This document shows positions 41,036-49,613 of a stretch of 64,000 nt of DNA, one piece after another (the stretch's first letter is position 1; the number at the start of each line of letters is the position of its first letter). A model generated the notes under the pieces. That model was not told where the DNA came from and did not search any database. It saw only the letters and a program-made list of their open reading frames with translations. Source of the DNA: NCED01 sp035493955 (GTDB taxonomy: Bacteria > Pseudomonadota > Alphaproteobacteria > Caulobacterales > Caulobacteraceae); assembly GCA_035493955.1 (NCBI GenBank), contig DATJHI010000036.1, forward strand, positions 265,154 through 329,153, given 5' to 3'. A program made the position numbers and the translations under genes.

Positions 41036-42025
41036 GTGGATATTCCTGCACGGATGACGGCCATAGCGGTCAGGGGGGGCGCCGGTCCCGCCGAGGCCTT
41101 GCACCCCGTCTGGGCGGAGACGCCGATCCCCGGTCCCGGCCAGATCCTGATCCGGGTGGAGGCGGCCGGCGTCAACCGGCCGGACATCCTGCAGCGCTCC
41201 GGCGCCTATCCGCCGCCGCCGGGCGCGCCGACGACCCTGGGTCTGGAGGTCGCCGGCGAAGTCGCGGCCACGGGGGAGGGGGTGGCCCGGTGGGTGACGG
41301 GCGACAAGGTCTGCGCCTTGCTGGGCGGCGGCGGCTATGCCCAGTACGCCCTGGTCGACGCTAGGCACGCCTTGCCCATCCCGGTCGGTTTTGACTTCCT
41401 CCAGGCCGCCGCCCTGCCGGAGACCGTATTCACCGTCTTCGCCAATATTTTCGAGATAGGCCGGTTGAAGGCGGGCGAGACCCTGCTGCTGCACGGCGCC
41501 ACCAGCGGGATCGGGGTGATGGCGATCCAGATGGCCAAGGCGACGGGAGCGCGGGTCGTGGCGACCAGCCGCGGGGCGGACAAGGCCAGGGCCGCCCTGG
41601 CTCTCGGGGCGGATCGCGCCATCGATTCCACCGCCGAGGATTTCGTCGTGGCCATCCAGGGGGAGGGCGGCGCCGACGTGGTGCTGGACATGGTCGCGGG
41701 GCCGCTGCTGCCCCGGAACCTGGAGGCGCTGCGCATCGAGGGCCGGGTGGTGGTGATCGCCGTCCAGGGCGGCGCCCGCGCCGAGATCGACGTCGCCCGG
41801 CTTATGGTGCGGCGGCTCACCCTGGCCGGCTCGACCATGAGGCCGCGCAGCGCCGACGAGAAGGCGCGGCTGGCGCGGGCGGTGGAGGCGCACGTGTGGC
41901 CCTGGCTGGCCAGCGGGGCGGTCAAGCCGGTGATCGACCGCAGCTTTCCCCTGGCCGAGGCCGCCGCGGCCCACGCCCATCTCGAATCCGGCGATCACAT
42001 CGGCAAGGTGATGCTGGTCCCCTAG
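41036..42025 (+). CDS. NAD(P)H quinone oxidoreductase, PIG3/zeta-crystallin-like
   Basis: 329 residues, medium-chain dehydrogenase fold without zinc. Key parts are AGVNRPDILQRSGAYPPPPG near 40-60, GLEVAGEVAATGE, the NADPH Rossmann motif HGATSGIGVMAIQMAK and the PMM-like C-terminus with DHIGKVML. Highest similarity pattern to the p53-induced gene 3 type of quinone reductase. GTG 41036 follows AAAGGG; ATG 41054 is also possible. Eight or so codons of uncertainty only. Substrate quinone is unknown. Confidence 0.87.
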   Translation: MDIPARMTAIAVRGGAGPAEALHPVWAETPIPGPGQILIRVEAAGVNRPDILQRSGAYPPPPGAPTTLGLEVAGEVAATGEGVARWVTGDKVCALLGGGGYAQYALVDARHALPIPVGFDFLQAAALPETVFTVFANIFEIGRLKAGETLLLHGATSGIGVMAIQMAKATGARVVATSRGADKARAALALGADRAIDSTAEDFVVAIQGEGGADVVLDMVAGPLLPRNLEALRIEGRVVVIAVQGGARAEIDVARLMVRRLTLAGSTMRPRSADEKARLARAVEAHVWPWLASGAVKPVIDRSFPLAEAAAAHAHLESGDHIGKVMLVP

Positions 42026-42048
42026 GGTTTGTTGCGCCAAAAAGGGTC

Positions 42049-42900
42049 ATGAGCATCGGCGTGTTCGATTCCGGGGTGGGGGGGCTGAGCGTCCACCGGG
42101 CCCTGGTGGAGCGGCTACCGGCCGCCGACTTCGTCTATCTGGCCGACCAGGCCGCGCCCTCCTACGGAACCTTGCCCGGCGAGACCATCGTCGACCTGAC
42201 CCGCGAGGGCTGCATCCGCCTGTTCGACCAGGGCGCCAGCCTGGTGGTCCTGGCCTGCAACACCGCCTCGGCCATCGCCCTTCGGCGGCTGCAGCAGACC
42301 TGGCTGCCGGGGTATCGGGCCGGACTGCGGCGGCCGGTGAACGTGCTCGGCATCATCGTCCCCACCATCGAGGCCGCCACCGGCGTGGCCTGGAGCGACC
42401 AGGCCGACCGGGGCGGGGAGAAGATCGAGGCGGTGGACGTGATCGGGGTTTTCTCCACCTCGGCCACCGCCGCCAGCCGCGTCTATGAGATCGAGATCGA
42501 CAAGCGCCGCCAGGACGTGGCGGTGTTCAGCGAAGCCTGTCCCCGGCTGGCCCGGATGATCGAGGACGGGGCCGAGGCGCCGGCCCTGCGGGACGCGATC
42601 GCCGGCCACGTCCAGGCCCTGACCCGCCGCATCGGCCGCACGCCGCACCGGGCGATCCTCGGCTGCACCCACTATGAGATCGTCGCCGACCTGTTCGTCG
42701 AGGCCCTGCCGCCGGGGACGCCGATCATCCACCAGCCGACGGCGGTGGCCGACGCCCTGCAGCTCTATCTGGACAAGCATAGGCAATACGAGGTGGGGAC
42801 GGGCGGGTCCCGCCGCTTCCTCACCACCGGGGCGCCCAAGGCCGGCAACGGGCTGGTGCAGGCGTTCTGGGGCGCGGCGATCCAGTTCGAGGCGGCTTAG
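42049..42900 (+). CDS. murI: Glutamate racemase
   Basis: 283 residues. Makes D-glutamate for peptidoglycan from L-glutamate by a two-cysteine acid/base pair. Visible are IGVFDSGVGGLSV at the N-terminus, the first catalytic Cys70 in LACNTAS and the second, Cys206 in LGCTHYE, with SYGTLPGETI the family loop. ATG preceded by AAAGGG. Slightly longer than E. coli MurI core. A terminator hairpin with T-tail lies at 43056-43084, well downstream. Confidence 0.95.
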   Translation: MSIGVFDSGVGGLSVHRALVERLPAADFVYLADQAAPSYGTLPGETIVDLTREGCIRLFDQGASLVVLACNTASAIALRRLQQTWLPGYRAGLRRPVNVLGIIVPTIEAATGVAWSDQADRGGEKIEAVDVIGVFSTSATAASRVYEIEIDKRRQDVAVFSEACPRLARMIEDGAEAPALRDAIAGHVQALTRRIGRTPHRAILGCTHYEIVADLFVEALPPGTPIIHQPTAVADALQLYLDKHRQYEVGTGGSRRFLTTGAPKAGNGLVQAFWGAAIQFEAA

Positions 42901-43055
42901 GGGCGTTCGCTCCACGGCCGGCCAGGCCGCCGCTTTCCCAGGCTGACGGGCGCGTCTGCTCCAAATGGGCGGCGGGGGCCGCAAGCTGTTTTGGGGCGCT
43001 CTGCAGGGTCGCGGACGCACTGCGTCGAACATTCTTGGTCATTAGGGTATAGATC

Positions 43056-43084
43056 GAGCCCGCCAACGGCTCGGGCTCGGTTTT
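43056..43084 (+). terminator. Terminator between murI and the methyltransferase
   Basis: GAGCCCG at 43056-43062 pairs with CGGGCTC at 43072-43078, 9-base loop, followed by GGTTTT. It lies 155 bases after murI and only a few bases before the methyltransferase start, so the latter needs either its own promoter or readthrough. Confidence 0.6.
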
Positions 43085-43089
43085 GGTAC

Positions 43090-44100
43090 ATGCATAGGCC
43101 CATGACTTCGCCGCTGCCGACGACCGAGTTGGACCGTCGCGAGAAGTTGCTCCTCGGCTTGCGCACGAGCGAATTGGCGGGCGTTGAGATCGGTCCGCTT
43201 GCGTCCCCGCTGGTCCGCCGTGAGGACGGCGCCATCCTCTATGTCGACCACATCGACACGGCCGCACTGCGCGAAAAGTACCGTGAGCACGCGACCGTCG
43301 ATTTGGGCGCAATCGTCGAAGTCGATGCGGTGTGGAGCGGTCGAACGATTGAGGAGGCCCTCGGATCAAACGGTCCGGTGGATTACGTCCTCGCCTCACA
43401 CGTCGTCGAGCATGCGCCGGATCTGATCGCCTGGCTGAGAGAACTCCAATCTGCGTTGCGGCCAGGCGGGACGATCAGGCTGGCCGTACCCGACAAGCGA
43501 TTCTGCTTCGACTACCTTCGGTCGGAAACCCGGCTTTCAGATGTGCTCGCGGCACACTACGCACATGCGCGCCGGCCGCAGGTCCGGGAACTGATCGACA
43601 GCGAACTGCATCATCGCGATGTCGATCTAGGCGACGCCTGGGCGCGCCGCGTGGACTACGACGTCCTCCTTGAACCCCGGAACCTGGAGCACGCCTTCGC
43701 GATAGCCGATCGTGCCTCCCATGGCGAATACATAGATGTCCACTGTTGGGCGTTCACGCTCTTCTCGTTCGCGGCGATCATGCGGCAGCTGGGCGGCTTG
43801 GGACTTAATGGGCTCGCATGTGAGTACTATTTCGATACCAACATACATGAACACGAGTTCTTTGTTGGAATGATCGAAGGCGATCAAGACCGGGTGGTGG
43901 AGAGCTGGGGCGCAGTGATGTCCGCGCTCGCCGGCGAAAGAGCGGCGCCTTCAGCCTCCGAGTTGCAGCGCCAGCTCCGCGACGCACAACGGATGCTTGC
44001 GGACATCCAGAATTCGACGTCCTGGAGGATAACCCAGCCGCTCCGGGCGTTGGTGGAACGCATTCGCGGCGCCCGCTCCACGGCGGAAACGAGGCGATAG
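43090..44100 (+). CDS. Orphan SAM-dependent methyltransferase, polysaccharide-locus type
   Basis: 336 residues from ATG 43090 (332 from ATG 43102; neither has a clear ribosome site). Opens with GVEIGPLASPLV and LYVDHIDTAAL, then the SAM-methyltransferase core DYVLASHVVEHAPDLIAWLRELQ and LRPGGTIRLAVPDKRF. The C-terminus has NSTSWRITQPLRALVERIRG, a motif typical of the tails of O-antigen glycosyltransferases and associated methyltransferases. No other polysaccharide genes are nearby. The gene is much richer in A+T than its neighbours (26 of 60 bases are G or C at 43801-43860) and uses different codons: it looks horizontally acquired. Function inferred from family; acceptor unknown. Confidence 0.75.
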   Translation: MHRPMTSPLPTTELDRREKLLLGLRTSELAGVEIGPLASPLVRREDGAILYVDHIDTAALREKYREHATVDLGAIVEVDAVWSGRTIEEALGSNGPVDYVLASHVVEHAPDLIAWLRELQSALRPGGTIRLAVPDKRFCFDYLRSETRLSDVLAAHYAHARRPQVRELIDSELHHRDVDLGDAWARRVDYDVLLEPRNLEHAFAIADRASHGEYIDVHCWAFTLFSFAAIMRQLGGLGLNGLACEYYFDTNIHEHEFFVGMIEGDQDRVVESWGAVMSALAGERAAPSASELQRQLRDAQRMLADIQNSTSWRITQPLRALVERIRGARSTAETRR

Positions 44101-44183
44101 CCGACGGCCGACCAAACCCAAACCGGTCGATTTCGCCAAACACAGCTTGGCCAAGGCCCCGGCCGCTGGGGGTCGACCGTCCG

Positions 44184-44708
44184 TCACGCCGCCGCCGCTT
44201 CCCCCGCCAGCACCTGACCCGCGCCGTGGACCACCGCGGCGATCCTGAGCGCGGTCTGGATGGAGACCGCCGGAACCCCGTGCTTGCGCAGCTCAGCCTC
44301 GTGGGCGTCGAGACAGGCCCCGCAGCCGTTGATGGCCGAGACGGCCATGGTCCACAGTTCGAAGTCGACCTTGTCCACCCCCGGATTGGCCATGACGTTC
44401 ATGCGCAGCTTGGCCGGCAGGGCCCGGTACTCCTGGTTCCGCATCAGGTGCAGGGCCCGATAATAGATGTTGTTCATGCCCATGATCGCCGCGGCCGCCT
44501 TGGCGGCGGTGCGCGCCTCGGGCGAAAGCACGGCGGCGGCCTCGACGGCCTTGACCATTTGGGACTGGCCGGCCGCATAGGCGGCGGCGAGGAAGGTCCC
44601 CCATTTCTGCTGGTCGGCGAGGGTGGTCTCCGCCGCTAGGGACGACAGGTTGAGGCTCAGGTCCTTGGCGTAGGCGGGCAGGGCGTCGCGCAGGGTGTCC
44701 AACGACAT
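44184..44708 (-). CDS. ahpD: Alkyl hydroperoxidase AhpD
   Basis: 174 residues, AhpD/carboxymuconolactone-decarboxylase fold. Catalytic thiols C129 and C132 in NGCGACLDAHE, with H136 in the charge-relay position. Helps reduce AhpC or acts as a peroxidase with lipoylated partners. Transcribed with ahpC, 69 bases apart, and under the OxyR site upstream of ahpC. Confidence 0.93.
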   Translation of the reverse strand: MSLDTLRDALPAYAKDLSLNLSSLAAETTLADQQKWGTFLAAAYAAGQSQMVKAVEAAAVLSPEARTAAKAAAAIMGMNNIYYRALHLMRNQEYRALPAKLRMNVMANPGVDKVDFELWTMAVSAINGCGACLDAHEAELRKHGVPAVSIQTALRIAAVVHGAGQVLAGEAAAA

Positions 44709-44777
44709 GGGGAAATCTCCGATCGGGAAAGACCCCCGGGGAAGGCGGCTCCCCCGGGGTCGCAGGCCGCAAGAGGC

Positions 44778-45338
44778 TCAGGCTGCGGGACGCAGCACCT
44801 CGCCGCCGGGCGCGCGGTTGCAGGCGCACAGTTCGTCGGTCTGCAGGGCGTCGAGCACCCGCAGGGTGTCGGCCGGGTTGCGGCCGACGTTCAGGTTTGT
44901 GACATAGACGTGCTGGATGACGTTGTCGGGATCGACCACGAAGGTGGCGCGCTGGGCCACGCCCTCCTCCTCGTCCAGCACGCCGAGCTGGCGGGCGAAC
45001 CGGCCGCCGGGATCGGCGAAGCTCCAGATCGGCAGCTTGTCGAGGTCCGGATGGCTGCGCCGCCAGGCGAGCTTGACGTGCTCGTTGTCCACCGAACCGC
45101 CGATCACCACCGTGTCGCGGTCGGCGAAGTCGCGGCCCAGCCGCGCGAACTCGGCGATCTCGGTCGGACAGACGAAGGTGAAGTCCTTGGGATAGAAGAA
45201 GATCACCTTCCACTGGCCGGGGAAGGAGGCTCCGGTCAGCGCCTCGAAGGCGCTGACGCCGTTCTCCTCGTGCGCGTTGAAGCCGGGCTTCACGCCCGTG
45301 ACCTTGAAGTCGGGAAGTTTCTGGCCGACGCCCAACAT
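44778..45338 (-). CDS. ahpC: Alkyl hydroperoxide reductase AhpC
   Basis: 186-residue typical 2-Cys peroxiredoxin. Peroxidatic C57 in DFTFVCPTE; C-terminal pair C171 and C173 (LCACN) supplies the resolving thiol. Starts MLGVGQKLPDF with AGGAG eight bases upstream, so ATG 45336-45338 is used rather than the longer frame. Divergent from oxyR across a 122-base region containing an OxyR-type operator; induced by peroxide in studied homologues. Confidence 0.95.
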   Translation of the reverse strand: MLGVGQKLPDFKVTGVKPGFNAHEENGVSAFEALTGASFPGQWKVIFFYPKDFTFVCPTEIAEFARLGRDFADRDTVVIGGSVDNEHVKLAWRRSHPDLDKLPIWSFADPGGRFARQLGVLDEEEGVAQRATFVVDPDNVIQHVYVTNLNVGRNPADTLRVLDALQTDELCACNRAPGGEVLRPAA

Positions 45339-45460
45339 GGCGGTCTCCTGGTCTAGGGGGATGCGGCGAGCCGCGGAGATGAGGAGATAGGCGACGGCCA
45401 AACCAAAAACAAATCGATTGTTTTTGCCAAGAGCATAGGCTTGGCCTATATGTCCCGGTC
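45339..45460. promoter_or_regulatory. Divergent ahpC-oxyR promoter region with OxyR operator
   Basis: ATAG at 45435-45438, seven bases, CTAT at 45446-45449: this is the textbook OxyR half-site ATAG-N7-CTAT, and as a whole it is an inverted repeat ATAGGC-TTG-GCCTAT just upstream of the oxyR ATG. A second imperfect palindrome, AAAAACAAATCGATTGTTTTT at about 45406-45425, lies 10-30 bases away toward ahpC, and a single ATAG with spacer 7 but no matching arm is at 45387. Supports OxyR autorepression and ahpCD activation. Confidence 0.7.
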
Positions 45461-46360
45461 ATGCTCCCGACCCTTCGCCAGCTCCAATATCTGAAGCTCC
45501 TGGCTGAGCACGGCTCGTTCAGCCGCGCCGCCGAGGTCGCCCACGTCACCCAGCCCACGCTCTCGGCGGGGGTGCAGGAACTGGAACGGGTGCTGGGCGC
45601 GCCGGTGGTGGACCGCGGCCGTTCCGGCGTGATCCTGACCCCTGTGGGCGAGGAGGCGGTGCGCCGCGCCCGAGATGTGCTGGCGCGGGCCGAGGACCTG
45701 GTCCAGGCCGCCCGCAGCGCCGGCCAGCCGCTTTCGGGGCGGTTCCGGCTGGGGGTGATCCCCACCGTCGCCCCTTTCCTTTTGCCCCGCGCCCTGCCGG
45801 CCCTGCGCCAGCGGTTCCCGGCGTTGCGGCTCTATCTGCGCGAGGACCAGACCGCCAGGCTGATCGCCGCGCTGAAGGCCGGCTCCCTGGACGCCGCCCT
45901 GATCGCCCTGCCCCACGACACCACCGGGCTGGACACGGTCCATGTTGGCGACGACGAGCTGCTGGCCGCGGTTCCGGCAAACCATCCCCTGCTGGCCCAC
46001 CCCACGGTGGACCCGGCCGCCCTGGAGCGGGAATGCCTGATCCTTCTGGAGGACGGCCATTGCCTGCGCGAGCACGTGCTCGCGGCCTGCGACATGGAGC
46101 CCCCGCGCGGGGGCGAGGGGGAGGACGGCTCCTTTGCGGCGACCTCCCTGCACACCCTGGTGCAGATGGTCGGCTCGGGCCTGGGGGTGTCGTTGCTGCC
46201 GGCCATGGCGGTGGACGCCGGCCTGACCGAGGGGGCCGCCGTCGGCGTGCGTCCCCTGACCGCCAAGGCGCCCAGCCGCGAGATCGTGATCGCCTGGCGC
46301 GCCGGCTCCAGCCGCGAGACCGAGGCCCGGTTGCTGGCCGGGGCGCTGGAGGCGATCTGA
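45461..46360 (+). CDS. oxyR: Hydrogen-peroxide sensor OxyR (LysR family)
   Basis: 299 residues. LysR-type HTH (LRQLQYLKLLAEHGSFSRAAEVAHVTQ) and a sensing domain with Cys201 and Cys210 in DGHCLREHVLAAC, nine residues apart as in E. coli OxyR C199/C208, so the peroxide-sensing disulfide is kept. Divergent from its target ahpC-ahpD. ATG directly follows the operator, so autoregulation is likely. Confidence 0.93.
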   Translation: MLPTLRQLQYLKLLAEHGSFSRAAEVAHVTQPTLSAGVQELERVLGAPVVDRGRSGVILTPVGEEAVRRARDVLARAEDLVQAARSAGQPLSGRFRLGVIPTVAPFLLPRALPALRQRFPALRLYLREDQTARLIAALKAGSLDAALIALPHDTTGLDTVHVGDDELLAAVPANHPLLAHPTVDPAALERECLILLEDGHCLREHVLAACDMEPPRGGEGEDGSFAATSLHTLVQMVGSGLGVSLLPAMAVDAGLTEGAAVGVRPLTAKAPSREIVIAWRAGSSRETEARLLAGALEAI

Positions 46361-46404
46361 GGGGCCGCCTGCCCAAACCCGACAGTTTCGCCTATATAGC
46401 CCCG

Positions 46405-47244
46405 GTGACGCATCCGTTCCTGAAGATGAACGGCCTCGGCAACGACTTCGTCGTGGTCGGCGCCGGCCGCACCGCCGACCGTCCGGGTTTCGCGCCGGAC
46501 GCCGTGGCCGCGCGCGCCATCGCCGACCGGGACGCGGGAATCGGCTGCGACCAGCTGATCGGCATCGAGCCGAGCACGGCCGGCGACGCCTTCATGCGCA
46601 TCTGGAACGCCGACGGCGGCGAGGTCGAGGCCTGCGGCAACGCGGCCCGCTGCGTCGGCTGGCTGCTGATGGAGGCGGGGGGGACCGACCGGGCCACCAT
46701 CGAAACCCGCGCCGGCCTGATCCACGCCAGCCGCGCCGGTCCCCTGACGGTGACGGTGGACATGGGCGCGCCCAGGCTGGACTGGCGCGACATCCCCTTG
46801 GCCGAGGAGATGGACACGACGCGGGTCGAGCTGCAGGTCGGGCCGATCGACGCGCCGCTGCTGCACACCCCGGGGTGCGTCAGCATGGGCAATCCGCACG
46901 TGGTGTTCTTCGTGCCCGACGCCGAGACGGCCCCGGTGCGCGAGGTCGGGCCGATGATCGAGCACCATCTGCTGTTCCCCGAAGGGGTCAATGTCGGCTT
47001 CGCCCAGATCGTCACGCGCGACCGCATCCGCCTGAAGGTCTGGGAGCGGGGCGCGGGCCTGACCAAGGCCTGCGGCACCGGCGCCTGCGCCGCCCTGGTC
47101 GCCGCCCACCGCCGGGGCCTCACGGACCGCAAGGCGGCCCTGGTCCTGGACGGCGGCGAGCTGACCATCGAATGGCGCGAGAGCGACGGCCATGTGCTGA
47201 TGACCGGCCCGGTCGCGGTCGAGTTCTCCGGCGTCCTGCCGTGA
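46405..47244 (+). CDS. dapF: Diaminopimelate epimerase
   Basis: 279 residues. Converts LL- to meso-diaminopimelate for peptidoglycan and lysine. The two catalytic cysteines C77 (EACGNAARC) and C223 (KACGTGACA) are present. GTG start (VTHPFLKMNGLGNDFVV). Its last four bases overlap the mtaB start (GTGA), so translation is coupled. Confidence 0.96.
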   Translation: MTHPFLKMNGLGNDFVVVGAGRTADRPGFAPDAVAARAIADRDAGIGCDQLIGIEPSTAGDAFMRIWNADGGEVEACGNAARCVGWLLMEAGGTDRATIETRAGLIHASRAGPLTVTVDMGAPRLDWRDIPLAEEMDTTRVELQVGPIDAPLLHTPGCVSMGNPHVVFFVPDAETAPVREVGPMIEHHLLFPEGVNVGFAQIVTRDRIRLKVWERGAGLTKACGTGACAALVAAHRRGLTDRKAALVLDGGELTIEWRESDGHVLMTGPVAVEFSGVLP

Positions 47245-48554
47245 CCGCTCCCGTGGTCGACATTCCCGAGGACGCCCCCGCGGCGAAGGCCGGGGTCGAG
47301 GTGCTGACCTTCGGCTGCCGCCTGAACGCCTATGAGAGCGAACAGGCCAAGGCCCGCGCCCTGTCGGACGGGCTGGAGGACGCGGTCATCGTCAACACCT
47401 GCGCGGTGACCGGGGAGGCGGTGCGCCAGGCCCGCCAGGCCATCCGCCGCGCCCGACGGGAGCGTCCCTCGGCGCAACTGATCGTCACCGGCTGCGCCGC
47501 CCAGATCGACCCCGGCGCCTTCGCCGCCATGCCCGAGGTGGACCTCGTCCTCGGCAACGGGCTCAAGAGCGCCGAGGGCGCCTATCGTCCCGCCCCGGAA
47601 CTCGGCCGGGTGCGGGTCAACGACATCGCCTCGGTGCGCGAGACCGCCGGCCACCTGATCGACGGCCTGGTTCCTCAAGGGGGGGCCGAACGGGCGCGGG
47701 CCTATGTCGAGGTCCAGAACGGCTGCGACCACCGCTGCACCTTCTGCATCATCCCCTTCGGCCGCGGCAATTCCCGGTCGGCCGGGGCGGGGGAGGTGGT
47801 GGACCAGATCCGCACCCTGGCCCGGCGCGGCTTCGCCGAGGTGGTGCTGACCGGGGTGGACGTCACCGCCTGGGGCGCCGACCTGCCCGGCGCGCCCACC
47901 CTGGGCCAGCTGGTCGCCCGCATCCTCAAGCTGGTTCCGGAACTGCCGCGCCTGCGCCTATCGTCCATCGACGCGGCGGAGATCGATCCGGACCTGATGC
48001 GCTGCCTGGCGGAGGAGCCGCGGCTGGCGCCCCACCTGCACCTGTCGCTGCAGCACGGGGACGATCTGATCCTCAAGCGGATGAAGCGCCGGCATTCTCG
48101 GGCCCAGGCCCTGGCCCTGGTCGAGGCGGTGCGCCGGGTGCGCCCGGACACGGCCTTCGGCGCCGACCTCATCGCCGGTTTTCCCACCGAGACCGAGGCC
48201 GCCTTCGCCAACAGCGTGTCGCTGGTCGAGGCGGCGGGCCTGTCCTACCTGCACGTCTTCCCCTTCAGCCCCCGCCCCGGCACGCCGGCGGCGAAGATGC
48301 CCCAGCTGGCCAAGGCAGTGGTGCGAGAGCGGGCCGAGCGGCTGAGGGCGGCCGGCGACGCCGCCCTGGTCCGCCATCTCGACCGCCAGGCGGGGCGCTC
48401 CGTCCTTGGCCTGGTGGAGCGCGAGGGCCTCGCCCGCGCCGGGGACTTCACCGAGATCGCCTTTGAGGGCGAAGCTCCGGCCGGCGCCTTGGTCCGACTG
48501 TCGCTTCACGGACACGACGGCCGCCGGGTGTTCGGCCGACGGCTGACGCCCTAG
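47241..48554 (+). CDS. mtaB: tRNA t6A37 methylthiotransferase MtaB
   Basis: 437 residues, radical SAM MiaB-like family. N-terminal UPF0004 cysteines include GCRLNAYE and NTCAVTG; radical SAM motif CDHRCTFCIIPFGRGNSRS; C-terminal TRAM. CIIPFGRG plus GADLIAGFPTETE place it with MtaB (adds methylthio to t6A in tRNA) rather than RimO or MiaB. Overlap with dapF is four bases. Ends 58 bases before ftsY. Confidence 0.92.
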   Translation: MTAPVVDIPEDAPAAKAGVEVLTFGCRLNAYESEQAKARALSDGLEDAVIVNTCAVTGEAVRQARQAIRRARRERPSAQLIVTGCAAQIDPGAFAAMPEVDLVLGNGLKSAEGAYRPAPELGRVRVNDIASVRETAGHLIDGLVPQGGAERARAYVEVQNGCDHRCTFCIIPFGRGNSRSAGAGEVVDQIRTLARRGFAEVVLTGVDVTAWGADLPGAPTLGQLVARILKLVPELPRLRLSSIDAAEIDPDLMRCLAEEPRLAPHLHLSLQHGDDLILKRMKRRHSRAQALALVEAVRRVRPDTAFGADLIAGFPTETEAAFANSVSLVEAAGLSYLHVFPFSPRPGTPAAKMPQLAKAVVRERAERLRAAGDAALVRHLDRQAGRSVLGLVEREGLARAGDFTEIAFEGEAPAGALVRLSLHGHDGRRVFGRRLTP

Positions 48555-48612
48555 CAAGGACGTCGACCGGCGCCGCTTTCCCCGCGCACGGGGGTGGCTT
48601 AGAAGCGCGCCT

Positions 48613-49590
48613 ATGAACGACCTGCCCCCCGACGACATGCCGATCGTGGCGCCCATCCGTATGGGCCATTCGAAAAGCTGGACCGAACGGCTGGCCAGGG
48701 GGCTGTCGAAGTCTTCGCGCCAGCTGTCCGAACAGGTGGTGGCCAGCTTCACCACCCGCCGGCTCGACCAGGCCGCGCTGGACGAGCTGGAGGAGATGCT
48801 GATCGAGGCCGATCTGGGTCCCGCCGCCGCCGCCCGGGTGGCGCAGGCCTTCGGCCGCGCCCGCTTCGGCCGCGAAGCCAGCGAGACCGAGGTGAAGGAG
48901 AGCCTGGCCGAGGCCATCGCCGCGGAGCTGCAGCCCTACCAGGCGATGTTCGACCCGCTCCGGGGACCGAGGCCCTATGTGGTGCTGTTCGTCGGGGTCA
49001 ACGGCTCGGGCAAGACCACCACCCTGGGCAAGATCGCCGCCGACCTGACCGGGCGGGGCGCCAAGGTGCTGATCGCCGCCGGCGACACCTTCCGCGCCGC
49101 CGCCATCGAACAGCTCGCCGTCTGGGCCGAGCGGGCCGGCGCGCCGATCCTCGCCCGCCCCCCCGGGGCCGACGCGGCGGGCTTGGCCTTCGACGCGGTG
49201 ACCCGCGCCAGGGCTGAGGGCTTTGACGTGGTGCTGATCGACACCGCCGGCCGGCTGCAGAACAAGTCCGGGCTGATGGACGAGCTGGCCAAGATCGTGC
49301 GGGTGCTGAAGAAGATGGACCCGGCCTTGCCGCACGAGACCCTGCTGGTGCTGGACGCCACGGTCGGCCGCAACGCCCTGTCGCAGGTCGAGGTGTTCGG
49401 CGAGACGGCGGGCCTGACGGGGGTGGTGATGACCAAGCTCGACGGCACCGCCCGCGGCGGGGTGCTGGTGCCGGTGGCCGAGGCCAGCGCCGCCCCCATC
49501 AAGCTGATCGGCGTGGGAGAGGGGATCGAGGACCTTCAGCCCTTCGACGCCCGCGCCTTCGCCCGCTCCCTGGTCGGTCTGGGCGCCTGA
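48613..49590 (+). CDS. ftsY: Signal recognition particle receptor FtsY
   Basis: 325 residues. NG-domain GTPase; G1 GVNGSGKTTTLGK, DTFRAAAIEQL, DTAGRLQNK and TKLDGTARGG are all intact. The acidic membrane-targeting A domain of E. coli FtsY is reduced to a short N-terminus (MNDLPPDDMPIVAPIR) before the N helix, as in other alphaproteobacteria. Brings ribosome-SRP complexes to SecYEG. Followed 23 bases later by the ispZ-type gene. Confidence 0.96.
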   Translation: MNDLPPDDMPIVAPIRMGHSKSWTERLARGLSKSSRQLSEQVVASFTTRRLDQAALDELEEMLIEADLGPAAAARVAQAFGRARFGREASETEVKESLAEAIAAELQPYQAMFDPLRGPRPYVVLFVGVNGSGKTTTLGKIAADLTGRGAKVLIAAGDTFRAAAIEQLAVWAERAGAPILARPPGADAAGLAFDAVTRARAEGFDVVLIDTAGRLQNKSGLMDELAKIVRVLKKMDPALPHETLLVLDATVGRNALSQVEVFGETAGLTGVVMTKLDGTARGGVLVPVAEASAAPIKLIGVGEGIEDLQPFDARAFARSLVGLGA

Positions 49591-49613
49591 AGCCCTTGCA
49601 AGGAAGACATCCG

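Noticed and set aside
43056..43084. tRNA gene in the murI-methyltransferase gap
   Set aside because: Only one hairpin with a T-tail; no cloverleaf, TTC or CCA-end pattern.
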